From positions 186,001-250,000 of the forward strand of contig NZ_AJTS01000040.1 in NCBI RefSeq assembly GCF_000275725.1: 64,000 nt of DNA, given 5' to 3'. Source of the DNA: Vreelandella stevensii S18214 (GTDB lineage: Bacteria; Pseudomonadota; Gammaproteobacteria; Pseudomonadales; Halomonadaceae). Below, one piece after another: positions 8,729 to 18,092 of this stretch. A program made the translations under genes and the position numbers. The notes under the pieces were generated by a model that worked only from the letters and a program-made list of their open reading frames with translations, did not search any database and was not told the DNA's origin. Position 1 is the stretch's first letter. The number at the start of each line of letters is the position of its first letter.

Positions 8729-9739
8729 ATGAAGAGTGTTCGTTGGTTGGGAGTAGGGGCCAGCCTGTTGGCACCGGCCATCGCCATGGCCAGCACGCTG
8801 GACACCGTCCAGAATCGCGATAGCCTGCGTTGCGGCGTGAATGCCGCCCAGCCCGGTTTCTCGTCACTGGATGACGACGACCAGTACCGGGGCCTGGATA
8901 CCGACATCTGCCGCGCCATTGCCGCCGCCGCGCTAGGCGATGCTAACAAGGTGGACTTCGTGCCGCTGGACTCCGTGGAGCGCTTCACGGCCCTTCAGTC
9001 CGGTGAAGTGGACGTGCTGTCACGCACCACCACCTGGACCTCCAGCCGCGATACCACGCTGGGCATGCACTTTACCGGCGTCAGCTATTACGACGGCCAG
9101 GCCTTCATGGTGGCCAGCGACCTGAACGTACAGAGTGCCAAGGAGCTGGACGGCGCCGCGGTATGCACCCAATCGGGCACCACCAGCGAACTGAACCTGT
9201 CCGATTACTTCAGGGTTCACGGCATGACCTATGATGCCGTGGTCTTCGACTCTCCCGAGCAGTCGATTGCCGGGTTCGAAGCAGGCCGCTGCGACGTGCT
9301 GAGCTCCGATGCCTCGCAGCTCTATGCTCAGCGGATGCAGCTGGCCGACCCCGACATGGCCGTGGTGCTGCCCGAGATCATCTCCAAGGAGCCGCTAGGT
9401 CCCGCCGTGCGCCAGGGCGATGACCAGTGGTTCAACATCGTCAAGTGGACGCTGTTTGCCATGCTCAATGCCGAAGAGCTGGAGGTCAGCCAGGCGAACG
9501 TGGACGAACAGCTCGATAGCGACGACCCTGACGTGCAGCGCCTGCTGGGCCAGGATGGCGATTTCGGCAGCGCCATGGGCATCAGCGCCGATTGGGCCTA
9601 CCAGGTCGTCAAGCAAGTGGGTAATTACGCCGACGTTTATGACCGCAATGTCGGCTCAGGGTCGGACTTCAACATTGCCAGAGGCCTCAACGGGCTCTGG
9701 AAAGACGGCGGTATTCAGTACGCCCCGCCGATTCGCTGA
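8729..9739 (+). CDS. aapJ: Amino-acid ABC transporter periplasmic binding protein (AapJ-like, first copy)
   Basis: This 336-residue family-3 solute-binding protein has a signal peptide (MKSVRWLGVGASLLAPAIAMA), then the typical start DTVQNRDSLRCGVN and the conserved GLDTDICRAIAAAALG and EVDVLSRTTTWT blocks. AapJ proteins bind many L-amino acids for the general Aap transporter. ATG 8729 has AAGGA upstream and begins the signal peptide. A close paralogue follows at 9966, so the operon has two binding proteins for one permease set. A strong terminator separates them, so this copy is probably transcribed on its own. Confidence 0.9.
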   Translation: MKSVRWLGVGASLLAPAIAMASTLDTVQNRDSLRCGVNAAQPGFSSLDDDDQYRGLDTDICRAIAAAALGDANKVDFVPLDSVERFTALQSGEVDVLSRTTTWTSSRDTTLGMHFTGVSYYDGQAFMVASDLNVQSAKELDGAAVCTQSGTTSELNLSDYFRVHGMTYDAVVFDSPEQSIAGFEAGRCDVLSSDASQLYAQRMQLADPDMAVVLPEIISKEPLGPAVRQGDDQWFNIVKWTLFAMLNAEELEVSQANVDEQLDSDDPDVQRLLGQDGDFGSAMGISADWAYQVVKQVGNYADVYDRNVGSGSDFNIARGLNGLWKDGGIQYAPPIR

Positions 9740-9769
9740 TCGGCGAACGTCAGTAGCTTTCTCCCCGCG

Positions 9770-9822
9770 CCAGCGGCTACGCACCAAAACAGAGCATCGC
9801 GTAGCCGCTGGAACTCTTTTTT
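9770..9822 (+). terminator. Strong terminator between the two binding-protein genes
   Basis: CCAGCGGCTACGC (9770-9782) pairs perfectly with GCGTAGCCGCTGG (9799-9811), a 13-bp stem followed by a T-run at 9817-9822. It separates transcription of the first aapJ copy from the rest of the operon. Confidence 0.9.
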
Positions 9823-9890
9823 GCACCAATACTTTCGATAAATTCGCTGATTTTACGTTGAAAACCGCTGAATTTGCCGACATATCTTTT

Positions 9891-9908
9891 TTGGCACCTT
9901 CCTTGCTA
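9891..9908 (+). promoter_or_regulatory. Sigma-54 promoter of the aap operon
   Basis: TTGGCACCTTCCTTGCTA fits the -24/-12 consensus (TTGGCAC, N5, TTGCT) with exactly ten bases between the invariant GG and GC. Transcription would start near 9918, about 48 bases before the second aapJ start. A half-site TGCACC at 9822-9827 could belong to an NtrC enhancer. Sigma-54 control suits a nitrogen-scavenging amino-acid transporter. Confidence 0.8.
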
Positions 9909-9965
9909 GCTTTTAGGCATGCATCGACATGCATAACATCATTAAATCGAGGAAGGGGAACACAC

Positions 9966-10991
9966 ATGGTTAACAAGAAACACCTGGTACTGCTTGCCTC
10001 TGCGGGTGCAATTACGCTGGCCGGTATCGCTACCGCGCAGGCGAACACATTAGAAGAAACTCGCTCTCGCGGTGCCGTACAGTGTGGCGTTAGTGATGGC
10101 TTGCCAGGTTTTTCCGCGCCGGACGATAGCGGCGAATGGCAAGGTCTCGATGTTGACGTATGTCGTGCCGTCGCCGCTGCCGTACTGGGCGATGCCGACG
10201 CCGTTAACTATATCTCCCTGAACGCCGTCGAGCGCTTTACCGCACTGCAGTCTGGCGAAGTCGATGTTCTGTCCCGTAACACCACCTGGACCACCACCCG
10301 CGATACCACGCTGGGTCTCAACTTCACCGGCGTCAACTTCTACGACGGCCAGGGCTTCATGGTCTCCACTGACCTGGGCATCTCCAACGCCTCCGAGCTG
10401 GATGGTGCCGCCATCTGTATCCAGTCCGGTACCACCACCGAGCTGAACCTGGCGGACTACTTCCGCGCTAACGGCATGGAATTCGACCCCATCGTTTTCG
10501 ATACGTCCGAGCAAACCGTCGGTGGTTTCCAGGCAGGCCGTTGTGACGTTCTGACCTCTGACACCTCTCAGCTGGCCGCGCTGCGTATTCAGCTGGACGA
10601 CCCGTCTGCCGCCATGATCCTGCCCGACGTCATCTCCAAGGAGCCGCTGGGCCCCGTGGTACGTCAGGGTGACGACCAGTGGTTCAACATCGTCAAGTGG
10701 TCGCTGTTCGCCATGCTCAACGGTGAAGAGTACGGTGTGACCAGCGAAAACGCCGAAGAGATGCGCGATTCCGATAACCCGGACGTGGCTCGCCTGCTGG
10801 GTCAGGACGGCAACTACGGTGAAGGCATGGGTCTGGATGCCGAGTGGGCCTACAACATCCTGAGCCAGGTAGGTAACTACGGAGAAAGCTTCGAACGTAA
10901 CGTCGGCATGGATTCACCGCTGGAAATCGAACGGGGCGTCAACGCTCTGTGGAACCAGGGTGGCTTCCAGTACGCACCGCCGATTCGCTAA
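9966..10991 (+). CDS. aapJ: Amino-acid ABC transporter periplasmic binding protein (AapJ-like, second copy)
   Basis: The 341-residue protein is clearly homologous along its whole length to the product of 8729-9739, sharing blocks such as VERFTALQSGEVDVLSR and KEPLGP-VRQGDDQWFNIVKW and the end QYAPPIR. A signal peptide (to about residue 24, TAQA-N) is present. ATG 9966 has GAGGAAGGGG upstream. It sits directly behind the sigma-54 promoter and heads the permease genes, so it is the likely main receptor of the Aap system under nitrogen limitation. The frame stays open far upstream, but that part overlaps the first copy and is not coding. Confidence 0.93.
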   Translation: MVNKKHLVLLASAGAITLAGIATAQANTLEETRSRGAVQCGVSDGLPGFSAPDDSGEWQGLDVDVCRAVAAAVLGDADAVNYISLNAVERFTALQSGEVDVLSRNTTWTTTRDTTLGLNFTGVNFYDGQGFMVSTDLGISNASELDGAAICIQSGTTTELNLADYFRANGMEFDPIVFDTSEQTVGGFQAGRCDVLTSDTSQLAALRIQLDDPSAAMILPDVISKEPLGPVVRQGDDQWFNIVKWSLFAMLNGEEYGVTSENAEEMRDSDNPDVARLLGQDGNYGEGMGLDAEWAYNILSQVGNYGESFERNVGMDSPLEIERGVNALWNQGGFQYAPPIR

Positions 10992-11008
10992 GCGTCTCGC
11001 TTGACCCC

Positions 11009-11053
11009 GGCCCGCCGTCCCTTGCCAGCATCACTCAAGGGTACCGGCGGGCC
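11009..11053 (+). terminator. Stem-loop after the aapJ gene (partial terminator or mRNA stabiliser)
   Basis: GGCCCGCCG plus CCCTTG pair with CAAGGG plus CGGCGGGCC around a small internal loop, a very stable hairpin without a strong T-run. Such hairpins between receptor and permease genes raise receptor mRNA relative to the rest of the operon. Confidence 0.7.
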
Positions 11054-11089
11054 ATTTGATTGACCTTCCGTGTAGCGGAGACGCCATCC

Positions 11090-12280
11090 ATGTCCGTAAG
11101 ACCTAACGCTCGCCCCGTTGGCCAAAAGCCTCCGTTCTGGCGAGACCGCGCAAAGCGTGCGCTGATCTTTCAGTTTCTACTCATTGCAGCCGTTATTGCG
11201 TTCCTGTTCTATATCGTCGGTAATGTTCAAGACAACCTATCCTCTCGCGGGATCACTACCGGGTTCGGTTTTCTTAACAACACCGCAGGCTTCGGGATCG
11301 TTCAAAGTCTGATCGACTACTCCTCCCAAAGCACCTATGGCCGCACTTTCTTCGTGGGCCTGCTGAATACCCTGTTGGTGGGTGCACTGGGGGTCATTGC
11401 CGCCACCATCGTTGGCTTCATCGTCGGGATCGCCCGCCTGTCACCCAACTGGTTGATCGCGCGGCTGGCCACGGCCTATATCGAAACCTTCCGTAATATT
11501 CCGCTGCTACTGCAGATTTTCTTCTGGTACTTTGCCGTATTGCGGACGCTACCCAGCGCCCGTGACAGCCTGGCGTTCGGTGAGGTCATCTTTCTCAACG
11601 TGCGCGGCCTGTACCTTCCCGAACCGTTATTCGAGTCCGGGTTTGGGCTGATTCCGGTCACGTTCATTGCGGCGATCATCGCCAGCATTGCGCTGGTGAT
11701 CTGGAACAAGCGCCGTCAGGAGGCCACGGGGAAGCGCCTGCCAGCCTACTGGATCTCCTTCGCGATGATTTTCGGCCTGCCCCTGCTGGTGATGTTTGCC
11801 ACCGGTGTGCCGATCACCTGGGATGTCCCCGAGCTGCGCGGTTTCAACTTCCGCGGCGGTGTCACCGTCATTCCCGAGTTCCTGGCGCTGTGGTTCGCGC
11901 TTTCGATTTATACGGCTGCGTTCATTGCCGAAATCGTGCGCTCTGGTATTCAGGCCATTTCCCATGGCCAAACCGAGGCCGCACAAGCGCTGAGCTTGCC
12001 GCGTAACCTGGTGCTACGCTTGGTGGTCATTCCGCAGGCACTGCGGGTCATCATCCCCCCGCTCACCAGCCAGTACCTCAACCTGATCAAGAACTCGTCG
12101 CTGGCCACCGCCATTGGCTACCCGGACCTCGTTTCGGTCTTTGCGGGCACCACGCTGAACCAGACAGGCCAAGCCATCGAGGTCATTGCCATGACCATGG
12201 CGGTTTATCTGACCATCAGTCTGCTGGTCTCCATGTTCATGAACTGGTTCAACGCCCGTGTGGCGCTGGTTGAACGCTAG
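11090..12280 (+). CDS. aapQ: Amino-acid ABC transporter permease (AapQ-like)
   Basis: This inner-membrane permease of the polar-amino-acid family (about 396 residues) has the enlarged AapQ/BztB form, with several helices before the typical core. The EAA loop is seen near residues 295-315 (GQTEAAQALSLPRNLVLRLVVIPQALR, in two parts). Start ATG 11090 has AGCGGAG upstream; the earlier in-frame start at 11060 lies in the hairpin spacer and was rejected. It works with AapM as a heterodimer. Confidence 0.92.
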   Translation: MSVRPNARPVGQKPPFWRDRAKRALIFQFLLIAAVIAFLFYIVGNVQDNLSSRGITTGFGFLNNTAGFGIVQSLIDYSSQSTYGRTFFVGLLNTLLVGALGVIAATIVGFIVGIARLSPNWLIARLATAYIETFRNIPLLLQIFFWYFAVLRTLPSARDSLAFGEVIFLNVRGLYLPEPLFESGFGLIPVTFIAAIIASIALVIWNKRRQEATGKRLPAYWISFAMIFGLPLLVMFATGVPITWDVPELRGFNFRGGVTVIPEFLALWFALSIYTAAFIAEIVRSGIQAISHGQTEAAQALSLPRNLVLRLVVIPQALRVIIPPLTSQYLNLIKNSSLATAIGYPDLVSVFAGTTLNQTGQAIEVIAMTMAVYLTISLLVSMFMNWFNARVALVER

Positions 12281-12301
12281 GCCGTTGGCGAGGACACTCC
12301 A

Positions 12302-13402
12302 ATGATTCATAACCAAACGATGATCGAGCCAAGGCCAGCGCCCGGCAACTCCGTGGGCCCCGTGGCATGGCTACGCAGCAACCTGTTCAACGGTCCGATC
12401 AACACGATCTTTACCCTGATCGGCCTGTATATTCTCTACCTGCTCGTAGTACCGACGGTGCAATGGGCGTTCATCAACGCCGATTGGGTAGGCACCTCCC
12501 GCGAAGACTGCTCCCGGGAAGGCGCCTGCTGGGTGTTCATCAACGCACGCTTCACCCAGTTCATCTACGGCCTGTACCCGCGCTCGGAAATCTGGCGTGC
12601 CAATATCGTCTTTGCCGGGTTCTTCACCCTGATTGCCTGGCTGGCGATTCCACGCCTGCCCTTCAAGCGCTGGGTGGCCGTATTTGCGCTGGTCGGCTTC
12701 CCCGTGATCGCCTACGTGCTGCTGCACGGCGGCTATTTCGACCTGCCGCGTGTGCCGACCCATCGCTGGGGCGGCCTGATGCTGACCCTGCTGCTGGCTA
12801 CCGTGGGCATGGTAGGTGCGCTGCCGATCGGTATCGTGCTGGCCCTGGGGCGGCGTTCGAACATGCCCATCGTCAAGAGCTTCTGCGTCATCTTTATCGA
12901 GTTCTGGCGTGGCGTGCCGCTGATCACGGTGCTGTTCATGGCCTCGGTGATGCTGCCGCTGTTCATGCCTACCGGGGTCAGCGTGGACCGTCTCGTGCGC
13001 GCCTTGATCGGCCTGACGCTGTTCCAGAGCGCCTACATGGCCGAAGTCATTCGCGGTGGTTTGCAGGCCATTCCCAAAGGGCAGGAAGAAGCCGCCGCGG
13101 CCCTCGGCATGACCTACTGGAAGCGCATGGGTCTGATCGTACTGCCTCAGGCTCTGAAAATGATGATTCCTGGTATCGTGAACACGTTCATTTCGTTGTT
13201 CAAAGACACTACCCTGGTCATGATCATCGGGCTATTCGATCTGCTGGGGATCGTGCAAGCGGCACTGGCCGACTCGCGCTGGCTGGGCTTCTCGCTGGAA
13301 GGCTATGTCTTTGCGGCCTTCATGTTCTGGATCTTCTGTTTCAGCATGTCGCGCTACAGCCAGTATCTGGAACGCAGGCTACACACCGGCCACAGGCGTT
13401 AA
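12302..13402 (+). CDS. aapM: Amino-acid ABC transporter permease (AapM-like)
   Basis: The second membrane subunit (366 residues) has multiple transmembrane helices, a periplasmic insert rich in charged residues near 60-90, and the EAA loop KGQEEAAAALGMTYWKRMG near residue 260. It pairs with AapQ to form the channel. It starts 21 bases after aapQ with GAGGA upstream and is followed by the ATPase gene. Confidence 0.92.
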   Translation: MIHNQTMIEPRPAPGNSVGPVAWLRSNLFNGPINTIFTLIGLYILYLLVVPTVQWAFINADWVGTSREDCSREGACWVFINARFTQFIYGLYPRSEIWRANIVFAGFFTLIAWLAIPRLPFKRWVAVFALVGFPVIAYVLLHGGYFDLPRVPTHRWGGLMLTLLLATVGMVGALPIGIVLALGRRSNMPIVKSFCVIFIEFWRGVPLITVLFMASVMLPLFMPTGVSVDRLVRALIGLTLFQSAYMAEVIRGGLQAIPKGQEEAAAALGMTYWKRMGLIVLPQALKMMIPGIVNTFISLFKDTTLVMIIGLFDLLGIVQAALADSRWLGFSLEGYVFAAFMFWIFCFSMSRYSQYLERRLHTGHRR

Positions 13403-13440
13403 CGCCGCTTTTATCAACGATTTTTTAGCAGGATAGTGAC

Positions 13441-14217
13441 ATGACACAAGCAGCTTCCCATAACCCTGGCACCGGTACTTCGGATCTGATGGTCGAAATG
13501 CGCGGCGTCAACAAGTGGTACGGCGATTTTCACGTGCTGCGCGACATCTATCTGGAAGTGAAGCGCGGCGAACGGATCGTCATTTGCGGGCCGTCCGGCT
13601 CGGGCAAGTCCACCATGATTCGCTGCATCAACCATCTGGAAGAGCATCAAAAGGGCGAGATCGTGGTCGGCGGTGTGCCGCTGACCCAGGACGTGAAGCG
13701 TATCGAGCAGATTCGTCGCAGCGTTGGCATGGTGTTCCAGCACTTCAACCTGTTCCCTCACCTCACCGTGCTGGAGAACTGCTGTATCGCCCCCATGTGG
13801 GTACAGAAAAAGCCGCGCAAAGAAGCCGAAGAGCAGGCCATGCGCTACCTGCAGCGGGTACGCATCGCCGAACAGGCCAAGAAATATCCCGGCCAGCTTT
13901 CCGGTGGTCAGCAGCAGCGGGTCGCCATTGCCCGCTCGCTGTGCATGCACCCGGACGTCATGCTGTTCGATGAGCCAACCTCGGCCCTTGACCCGGAAAT
14001 GATCAAGGAAGTACTGGACGTCATGATCGAACTGGCCGAAGAGGGCATGACCATGCTCTGCGTGACCCATGAAATGGGCTTCGCCAAGACCGTGGCCGAC
14101 CGCGTGATCTTCATGGACCAGGGGCAGATCATCGAAGAAAACGCTCCAGAGCCGTTCTTCAACAACCCGCAGTCCGAGCGCACCCAGCTCTTCCTGAGCC
14201 AGATTCTGGGGCATTGA
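13441..14217 (+). CDS. aapP: Amino-acid ABC transporter ATP-binding protein (AapP-like)
   Basis: The 258-residue ATPase has Walker [10 protein letters not shown] (about 47-55), signature LSGGQQQR, Walker [15 protein letters not shown] and the H-loop CVTHEMGF. It is the last gene of the aap operon, with a palindromic terminator about 30 bases downstream. It energises the AapQM channel. Confidence 0.95.
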   Translation: MTQAASHNPGTGTSDLMVEMRGVNKWYGDFHVLRDIYLEVKRGERIVICGPSGSGKSTMIRCINHLEEHQKGEIVVGGVPLTQDVKRIEQIRRSVGMVFQHFNLFPHLTVLENCCIAPMWVQKKPRKEAEEQAMRYLQRVRIAEQAKKYPGQLSGGQQQRVAIARSLCMHPDVMLFDEPTSALDPEMIKEVLDVMIELAEEGMTMLCVTHEMGFAKTVADRVIFMDQGQIIEENAPEPFFNNPQSERTQLFLSQILGH

Positions 14218-14248
14218 TTCGACTGCCAGCGCGTCATAATGCGTAACG

Positions 14249-14272
14249 TGGGCCTCAGCTGAGGCCCATTTT
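14249..14272 (+). terminator. Terminator after aapP
   Basis: TGGGCCTCAGCTGAGGCCCA (14249-14268) is a perfect palindrome followed by TTTT. It ends the amino-acid transporter operon. Confidence 0.85.
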
Positions 14273-14314
14273 CATGGCCCTTCTGAATACCCCACATCAC
14301 ACCAGAGAGTCATC

Positions 14315-14707
14315 ATGGAAAAACTGTTCATCGACCGCGCCCCACAGCCCATTGCGCCGTTCTCTCACGCCTGCCGCGTGGGCGACCTGGTGTTCATCAC
14401 CGGCCAGATGCCGACCGTGCCGGAAACCAACGAAATGCTGCTGGGCACCTTTACCGAACAAACCCATCGAGTCATGCAGAACCTGGCCATCGTCCTGGAA
14501 GAGGTGGGCAGCAGCTTCGAGTACGTGGTTCAGTCACGGGTTTTCATTACCAACATGGGCCACTTCGATGAAGTGAACCAGGTCTACGCCAGCTACTTCG
14601 AGAAACCGCTCCCCACCCGTACCTGCATCGGCGTCACCGGCCTGGCAGGCGGTGCCGACGTGGAAGTCGACATGATTGCCTGGATTCCCCCCAGGGAAGG
14701 CGCCTAA
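14315..14707 (+). CDS. RidA-family (YjgF/YER057c/UK114) protein
   Basis: RidA proteins hydrolyse reactive enamines and imines formed by PLP enzymes. This 130-residue member has the conserved arginine R102 in PTRTCIGVTGL and the acidic E118 in VEVDMIAW. Whether it is true RidA or another subfamily cannot be settled by eye. Its position after an amino-acid uptake operon fits a role in amino-acid metabolism. Its stop overlaps the convergent phosphatase gene by four bases. Confidence 0.85.
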   Translation: MEKLFIDRAPQPIAPFSHACRVGDLVFITGQMPTVPETNEMLLGTFTEQTHRVMQNLAIVLEEVGSSFEYVVQSRVFITNMGHFDEVNQVYASYFEKPLPTRTCIGVTGLAGGADVEVDMIAWIPPREGA

Positions 14708-15297
14708 CCGCCTACCAGCGTGATGCTGGCCGGGGCCAGCGCGAGCTGCTCACGGTGCTGGGTCAATGGCTTGCCTGCCAGCGCCGTGAGCAGGATCTGC
14801 AGCGGGTCGCCATGGCTCACCACCAGCACCGTTTCCCCTTGCCAGCGCAGCTCCAGTGCTTCCAGCGCCGCGCACATGCGCGCTGCCACACTGGTGAGCG
14901 GCTCTACCTGCCACTGCCGATGCGCGGCACTCTGGGCATCCTGCGCCCATACCTCGGGGTAATGGCTATCTGCCTGGCCTTCCAGCTCGCCAAAATGGCG
15001 TTCTCGCAAGCGCTCGTCGATGGCCATGCCCAGTCGAAAAGCGCTGGCTACCCGAGTAGCGGTTTGGGTCGTGCGTAAAAAGTCCGAATGCACCACCTGG
15101 GTGGGCGCCGGCCAACGCCAGTCCGCCAACGCTTCGACCAACTGCCGTTCGCCTTCGGGCGACAATCCATAGGCGTCTATTCCTCGCTCGGGGGAGCTGA
15201 TGATTCGCCGCTGAGCGTTGGCCTGGCTGTGACCATGGCGCATCAACAGGTAACGGTTGCGCCAATGGTAGGAGGGGGTCAGGAAAGTGTTTGACAT
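14704..15297 (-). CDS. Histidine phosphatase family protein
   Basis: The 197-residue protein has the RHG motif at residues 20-22 (LMRHGHSQANAQ), the downstream arginine RTTQTA, the acidic ERHFGELEGQ and the second histidine VVSHGDPLQ. These form the phosphohistidine active site of the phosphoglycerate-mutase superfamily. The substrate is not predictable. It is transcribed away from the phnD-like gene. Confidence 0.88.
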   Translation of the reverse strand: MSNTFLTPSYHWRNRYLLMRHGHSQANAQRRIISSPERGIDAYGLSPEGERQLVEALADWRWPAPTQVVHSDFLRTTQTATRVASAFRLGMAIDERLRERHFGELEGQADSHYPEVWAQDAQSAAHRQWQVEPLTSVAARMCAALEALELRWQGETVLVVSHGDPLQILLTALAGKPLTQHREQLALAPASITLVGG

Positions 15298-15454
15298 ATC
15301 TTTGTAACAAACCCTAGATTGAGAATGTTCGTTTTCGAAAAATAAACATCTGCATCTTCAAATGTCCATTAGCGAAACGCAGGCTGATCACAACATCACC
15401 TTGCAGCGACGGTGGGCATCACGCAACAACAATAACGCACATAAGAGGCTTCTC

Positions 15455-16444
15455 ATGAAAACGCCATCCTGGCCCAAGCGTCCGCTGGCTCTGCTCACTG
15501 CGGTTTCGCTTCTCCCGCTGGCACTGCTTGCCAGCCATGCCCAGGCCGACTGTGAACGCGGCGCCCTGGACACACTTTACTGCGATGAAAATGGCGACAT
15601 GGTCGCCGACCGCCCGGCCGATGAGTCAAGCTGGGCCAACCCCAGTACGCTGATCTTCGCTTATACCCCCGTTGAAGACCCTGCCATTTACTCCGACATC
15701 TGGCAGCCGTTCGTCGACCACCTTTCCGAGGTTACGGGCCGCGACGTGCGCTTCTTTGCAGTGCAGTCCAACGCTGCCCAGGTGGAAGCCATGCGCAGCG
15801 GCCGACTGCACATTGCCGGGTTCTCGACCGGCCCGACGCCCTTTGCCGTGAACCTGGCCGGGGCCGTGCCTTTCGCTCTGATGGGCTCTGACGATGGTCA
15901 GTTCGGCTACACGCTGCAAATGTTCACCCATGTCGACTCGGACATCGAGTCCCTGGAAGACTTGAAGGGTAAGCGCGTCGCGCATACCTCCCCCACCTCC
16001 AACTCCGGCAACCTGGCACCGCGGGCACTGCTGCCCGAGCTGGGTATCACCCCGGATGAAGATTATGAGGTGGTCTACTCCGGCAGCCATGACCAGTCCA
16101 TGTTGGGCGTGGTGGCCCGCGACTATGACGCCGCGCCGGTTGCCTCCGAAGTGGTCGAGCGCATGGCCGCGCGTGGCCTGTACGACGAAGAGGACGTACG
16201 GCTGATCTATGAGTCCGACCGTTTCCCGACCACCTCTTACAACTACGCCCACAACCTGCACCCGGACCTGGTCGAGAAGATCGAAGAGGCGTTCTTTACC
16301 TTTGACTTCGTCGGCACCGAGCTGGGCGAGGAGTTCGAAGGGGTCGAGAAATTCATTCCCATCAATTACCAGGAACACTGGCAGGTGATTCGCACCATCC
16401 AGGCCGCCAATGACGTGCGCTACACGCGGGAAAACCTGGAGTAG
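15455..16444 (+). CDS. phnD: PhnD-type phosphate/phosphonate ABC transporter binding protein
   Basis: The 329-residue periplasmic protein has a signal peptide ending near HAQA and a PhnD-family core: LIFAYTPVEDPAIYSDIW, VQSNAAQVEAMRSGRLHIAG (given here in blocks) and the ligand loop SPTSNSGNLAPRALLPE. PhnD-type proteins bind phosphonates, phosphite or related anions. ATG 15455 was chosen because GAGG precedes it and the signal peptide begins there. It heads a phnD-phnC-phnE-phnE operon. No C-P lyase or other phosphonate enzyme is nearby, so the ligand is uncertain. Confidence 0.88.
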   Translation: MKTPSWPKRPLALLTAVSLLPLALLASHAQADCERGALDTLYCDENGDMVADRPADESSWANPSTLIFAYTPVEDPAIYSDIWQPFVDHLSEVTGRDVRFFAVQSNAAQVEAMRSGRLHIAGFSTGPTPFAVNLAGAVPFALMGSDDGQFGYTLQMFTHVDSDIESLEDLKGKRVAHTSPTSNSGNLAPRALLPELGITPDEDYEVVYSGSHDQSMLGVVARDYDAAPVASEVVERMAARGLYDEEDVRLIYESDRFPTTSYNYAHNLHPDLVEKIEEAFFTFDFVGTELGEEFEGVEKFIPINYQEHWQVIRTIQAANDVRYTRENLE

Positions 16445-16450
16445 CCTGGT

Positions 16451-16475
16451 CGCGCCGCCCTGGCGGCGCGCTTTT
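16451..16475 (+). terminator. Stem-loop between phnD and phnC
   Basis: CGCGCCGCC, CT, GGCGGCGCG (16451-16470) with TTTT right after is a partial terminator that would make phnD mRNA more abundant than the downstream genes. Confidence 0.75.
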
Positions 16476-16498
16476 ATCGAGCGAATGGATGTGCACCC

Positions 16499-17290
16499 AT
16501 GCTGGAAATTACCAATCTGGTCAAACGCTATGGCCACAGTGAGCCCGTTCTCAAGGGCCTGGACCTCAAGGTAGAAGGCGCAAGCGTCGTGTCGATCGTG
16601 GGCGCATCAGGGGCGGGTAAAAGCACCATGCTGCGCTGTATCAACCGGCTGGTGGAGCCCTCGTCAGGCTCCATCAAGCTCAATGGCACGGAGCTGGTGA
16701 ATATCAGAGGCGCCGAGCTGCGCCGTGCCCGGCGCAAGATCGGCATGGTCTTTCAAGGGTTCAACCTGCTCGATCGGCTGACGGTCATGGAGAACGTGCT
16801 GGCGGGCCGACTCGGCTATGTGAGCCTTTATCAGGCCATTTCGCGGCGCTACCCCCAAGCCGACATCGAGCGTGCGTTCATGCTGATGGAGCGCGTGGGG
16901 ATTGCCCATTACGCCAACAAGCGCGCTGACGAGCTGTCTGGCGGCGAGCGCCAGCGGGTAGGCGTGGTGCGTGCGCTGATGCAGGAGCCCGACCTGCTGC
17001 TGGCGGATGAGCCTACCGCTTCGCTGGACCCGAGAACATCCGAGCAGATCATGATGCTGCTGCAGAGCCTGGCCAGCGAGCTGTCGCTGCCGGTGCTCAT
17101 CAACATCCACAACGTCGCCCAGGCCAAGACCTACACCGAACGCATCGTGGGGCTGCGGCATGGCAAGATGATTTTCGATGGCCTGCCGAGCGACTTCAAC
17201 AAGGAGGCACTGGACGCCATTTATGGGGGCATCGAGGCGCCGGACGAATCGGTCAGTGAACAGCCCGACCCTGCGGCGCAAGGGGCCTGA
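16499..17290 (+). CDS. phnC: Phosphonate-type ABC transporter ATP-binding protein
   Basis: The 263-residue ATPase has Walker A GASGAGKST, Q-loop VFQGFNLLDRLTV (typical of PhnC), signature LSGGERQRVG, Walker B LLLADEPTASLDP and the H-loop INIHNV. It ends one base before the first phnE start, so the genes are cotranscribed. Confidence 0.93.
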   Translation: MLEITNLVKRYGHSEPVLKGLDLKVEGASVVSIVGASGAGKSTMLRCINRLVEPSSGSIKLNGTELVNIRGAELRRARRKIGMVFQGFNLLDRLTVMENVLAGRLGYVSLYQAISRRYPQADIERAFMLMERVGIAHYANKRADELSGGERQRVGVVRALMQEPDLLLADEPTASLDPRTSEQIMMLLQSLASELSLPVLINIHNVAQAKTYTERIVGLRHGKMIFDGLPSDFNKEALDAIYGGIEAPDESVSEQPDPAAQGA

Positions 17291-17291
17291 C

Positions 17292-18092
17292 ATGACGACT
17301 CCCCCTACTCCACGCACCTGGAAAAAGCCGCCTTTCATCGCCAACCCCGTTCTCCGCTACGGGCTCATGCTGATCGCCCTGGCGTATCTGGTCTGGGCGT
17401 TTGGCTCGCTGCCCTTCAACTGGGCCCGTATCTCCGAAGGCCTGCCCCGGGCGGCGCGTATTTTCAGCGGTGGCTTTCCGCCCAGCTTCGAACGTTTCGG
17501 GCTGCTGCTGACCGGCTTTAAAGAGAGCTTCCAGATCGCCATTCTGGCCACCTTGCTGGGCGTGCTGCTCTCGATCCCTTTTGCGGTCATGGCTGCCCGC
17601 AATATCGCGCCTCTGCCGATCTACCTGATCGGTCGCAGCATCATCATCGTGTCACGCAGCTTTCACCCGGTCATCGTGGCCATCCTGTTCGTTGCTGCGG
17701 TGGGCTTTGGCCCGCTGGCAGGTATCCTGACCCTGACCCTCTACTCCATCGGCTTTGTCGGCAAGCTGCTTGCCGAGGAGATCGAGGAGATCGACTGGGG
17801 CCAGGTGGAAGCCATGCGTGCCGCTGGCGCCGGGTATCTGGCCACGCTGTTCTATGCGGTGTTTCCGCAAATATTGCCTCGCCAGGTGGGTCTCTCCATG
17901 TATCAGCTGGACAGCAACCTGCGCGCGTCGGCCGTGGTGGGCATTGTCGGTGCCGGAGGCATTGGCGGCACGTTGATGAACGCCTTCGGGCGCTACGACT
18001 ACGACTTTGCATTCGCCATTCTGCTGATCATCATTGCGGTGATTCTACTTAGCGAAGGCATCAGCGGCTGGGTGAGGAAAAAAATATGGTAG
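17292..18092 (+). CDS. phnE: Phosphonate-type ABC transporter permease, first subunit
   Basis: The 266-residue membrane protein has about six helices and the PhnE coupling motif EEIEEIDWGQVEAMRAAGAG, followed by VVGIVGAGGIGG. The start at 17292 is forced by the preceding phnC stop. It overlaps the second phnE by seven bases. Two PhnE subunits form the channel. Confidence 0.92.
   Translation: MTTPPTPRTWKKPPFIANPVLRYGLMLIALAYLVWAFGSLPFNWARISEGLPRAARIFSGGFPPSFERFGLLLTGFKESFQIAILATLLGVLLSIPFAVMAARNIAPLPIYLIGRSIIIVSRSFHPVIVAILFVAAVGFGPLAGILTLTLYSIGFVGKLLAEEIEEIDWGQVEAMRAAGAGYLATLFYAVFPQILPRQVGLSMYQLDSNLRASAVVGIVGAGGIGGTLMNAFGRYDYDFAFAILLIIIAVILLSEGISGWVRKKIW

Noticed and set aside
9420-9965. Upstream extension of the second aapJ frame into the first copy
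   Set aside because: The open frame is accidental. It runs through the first receptor gene in another phase and through a terminator; the signal peptide and RBS place the start at 9966.
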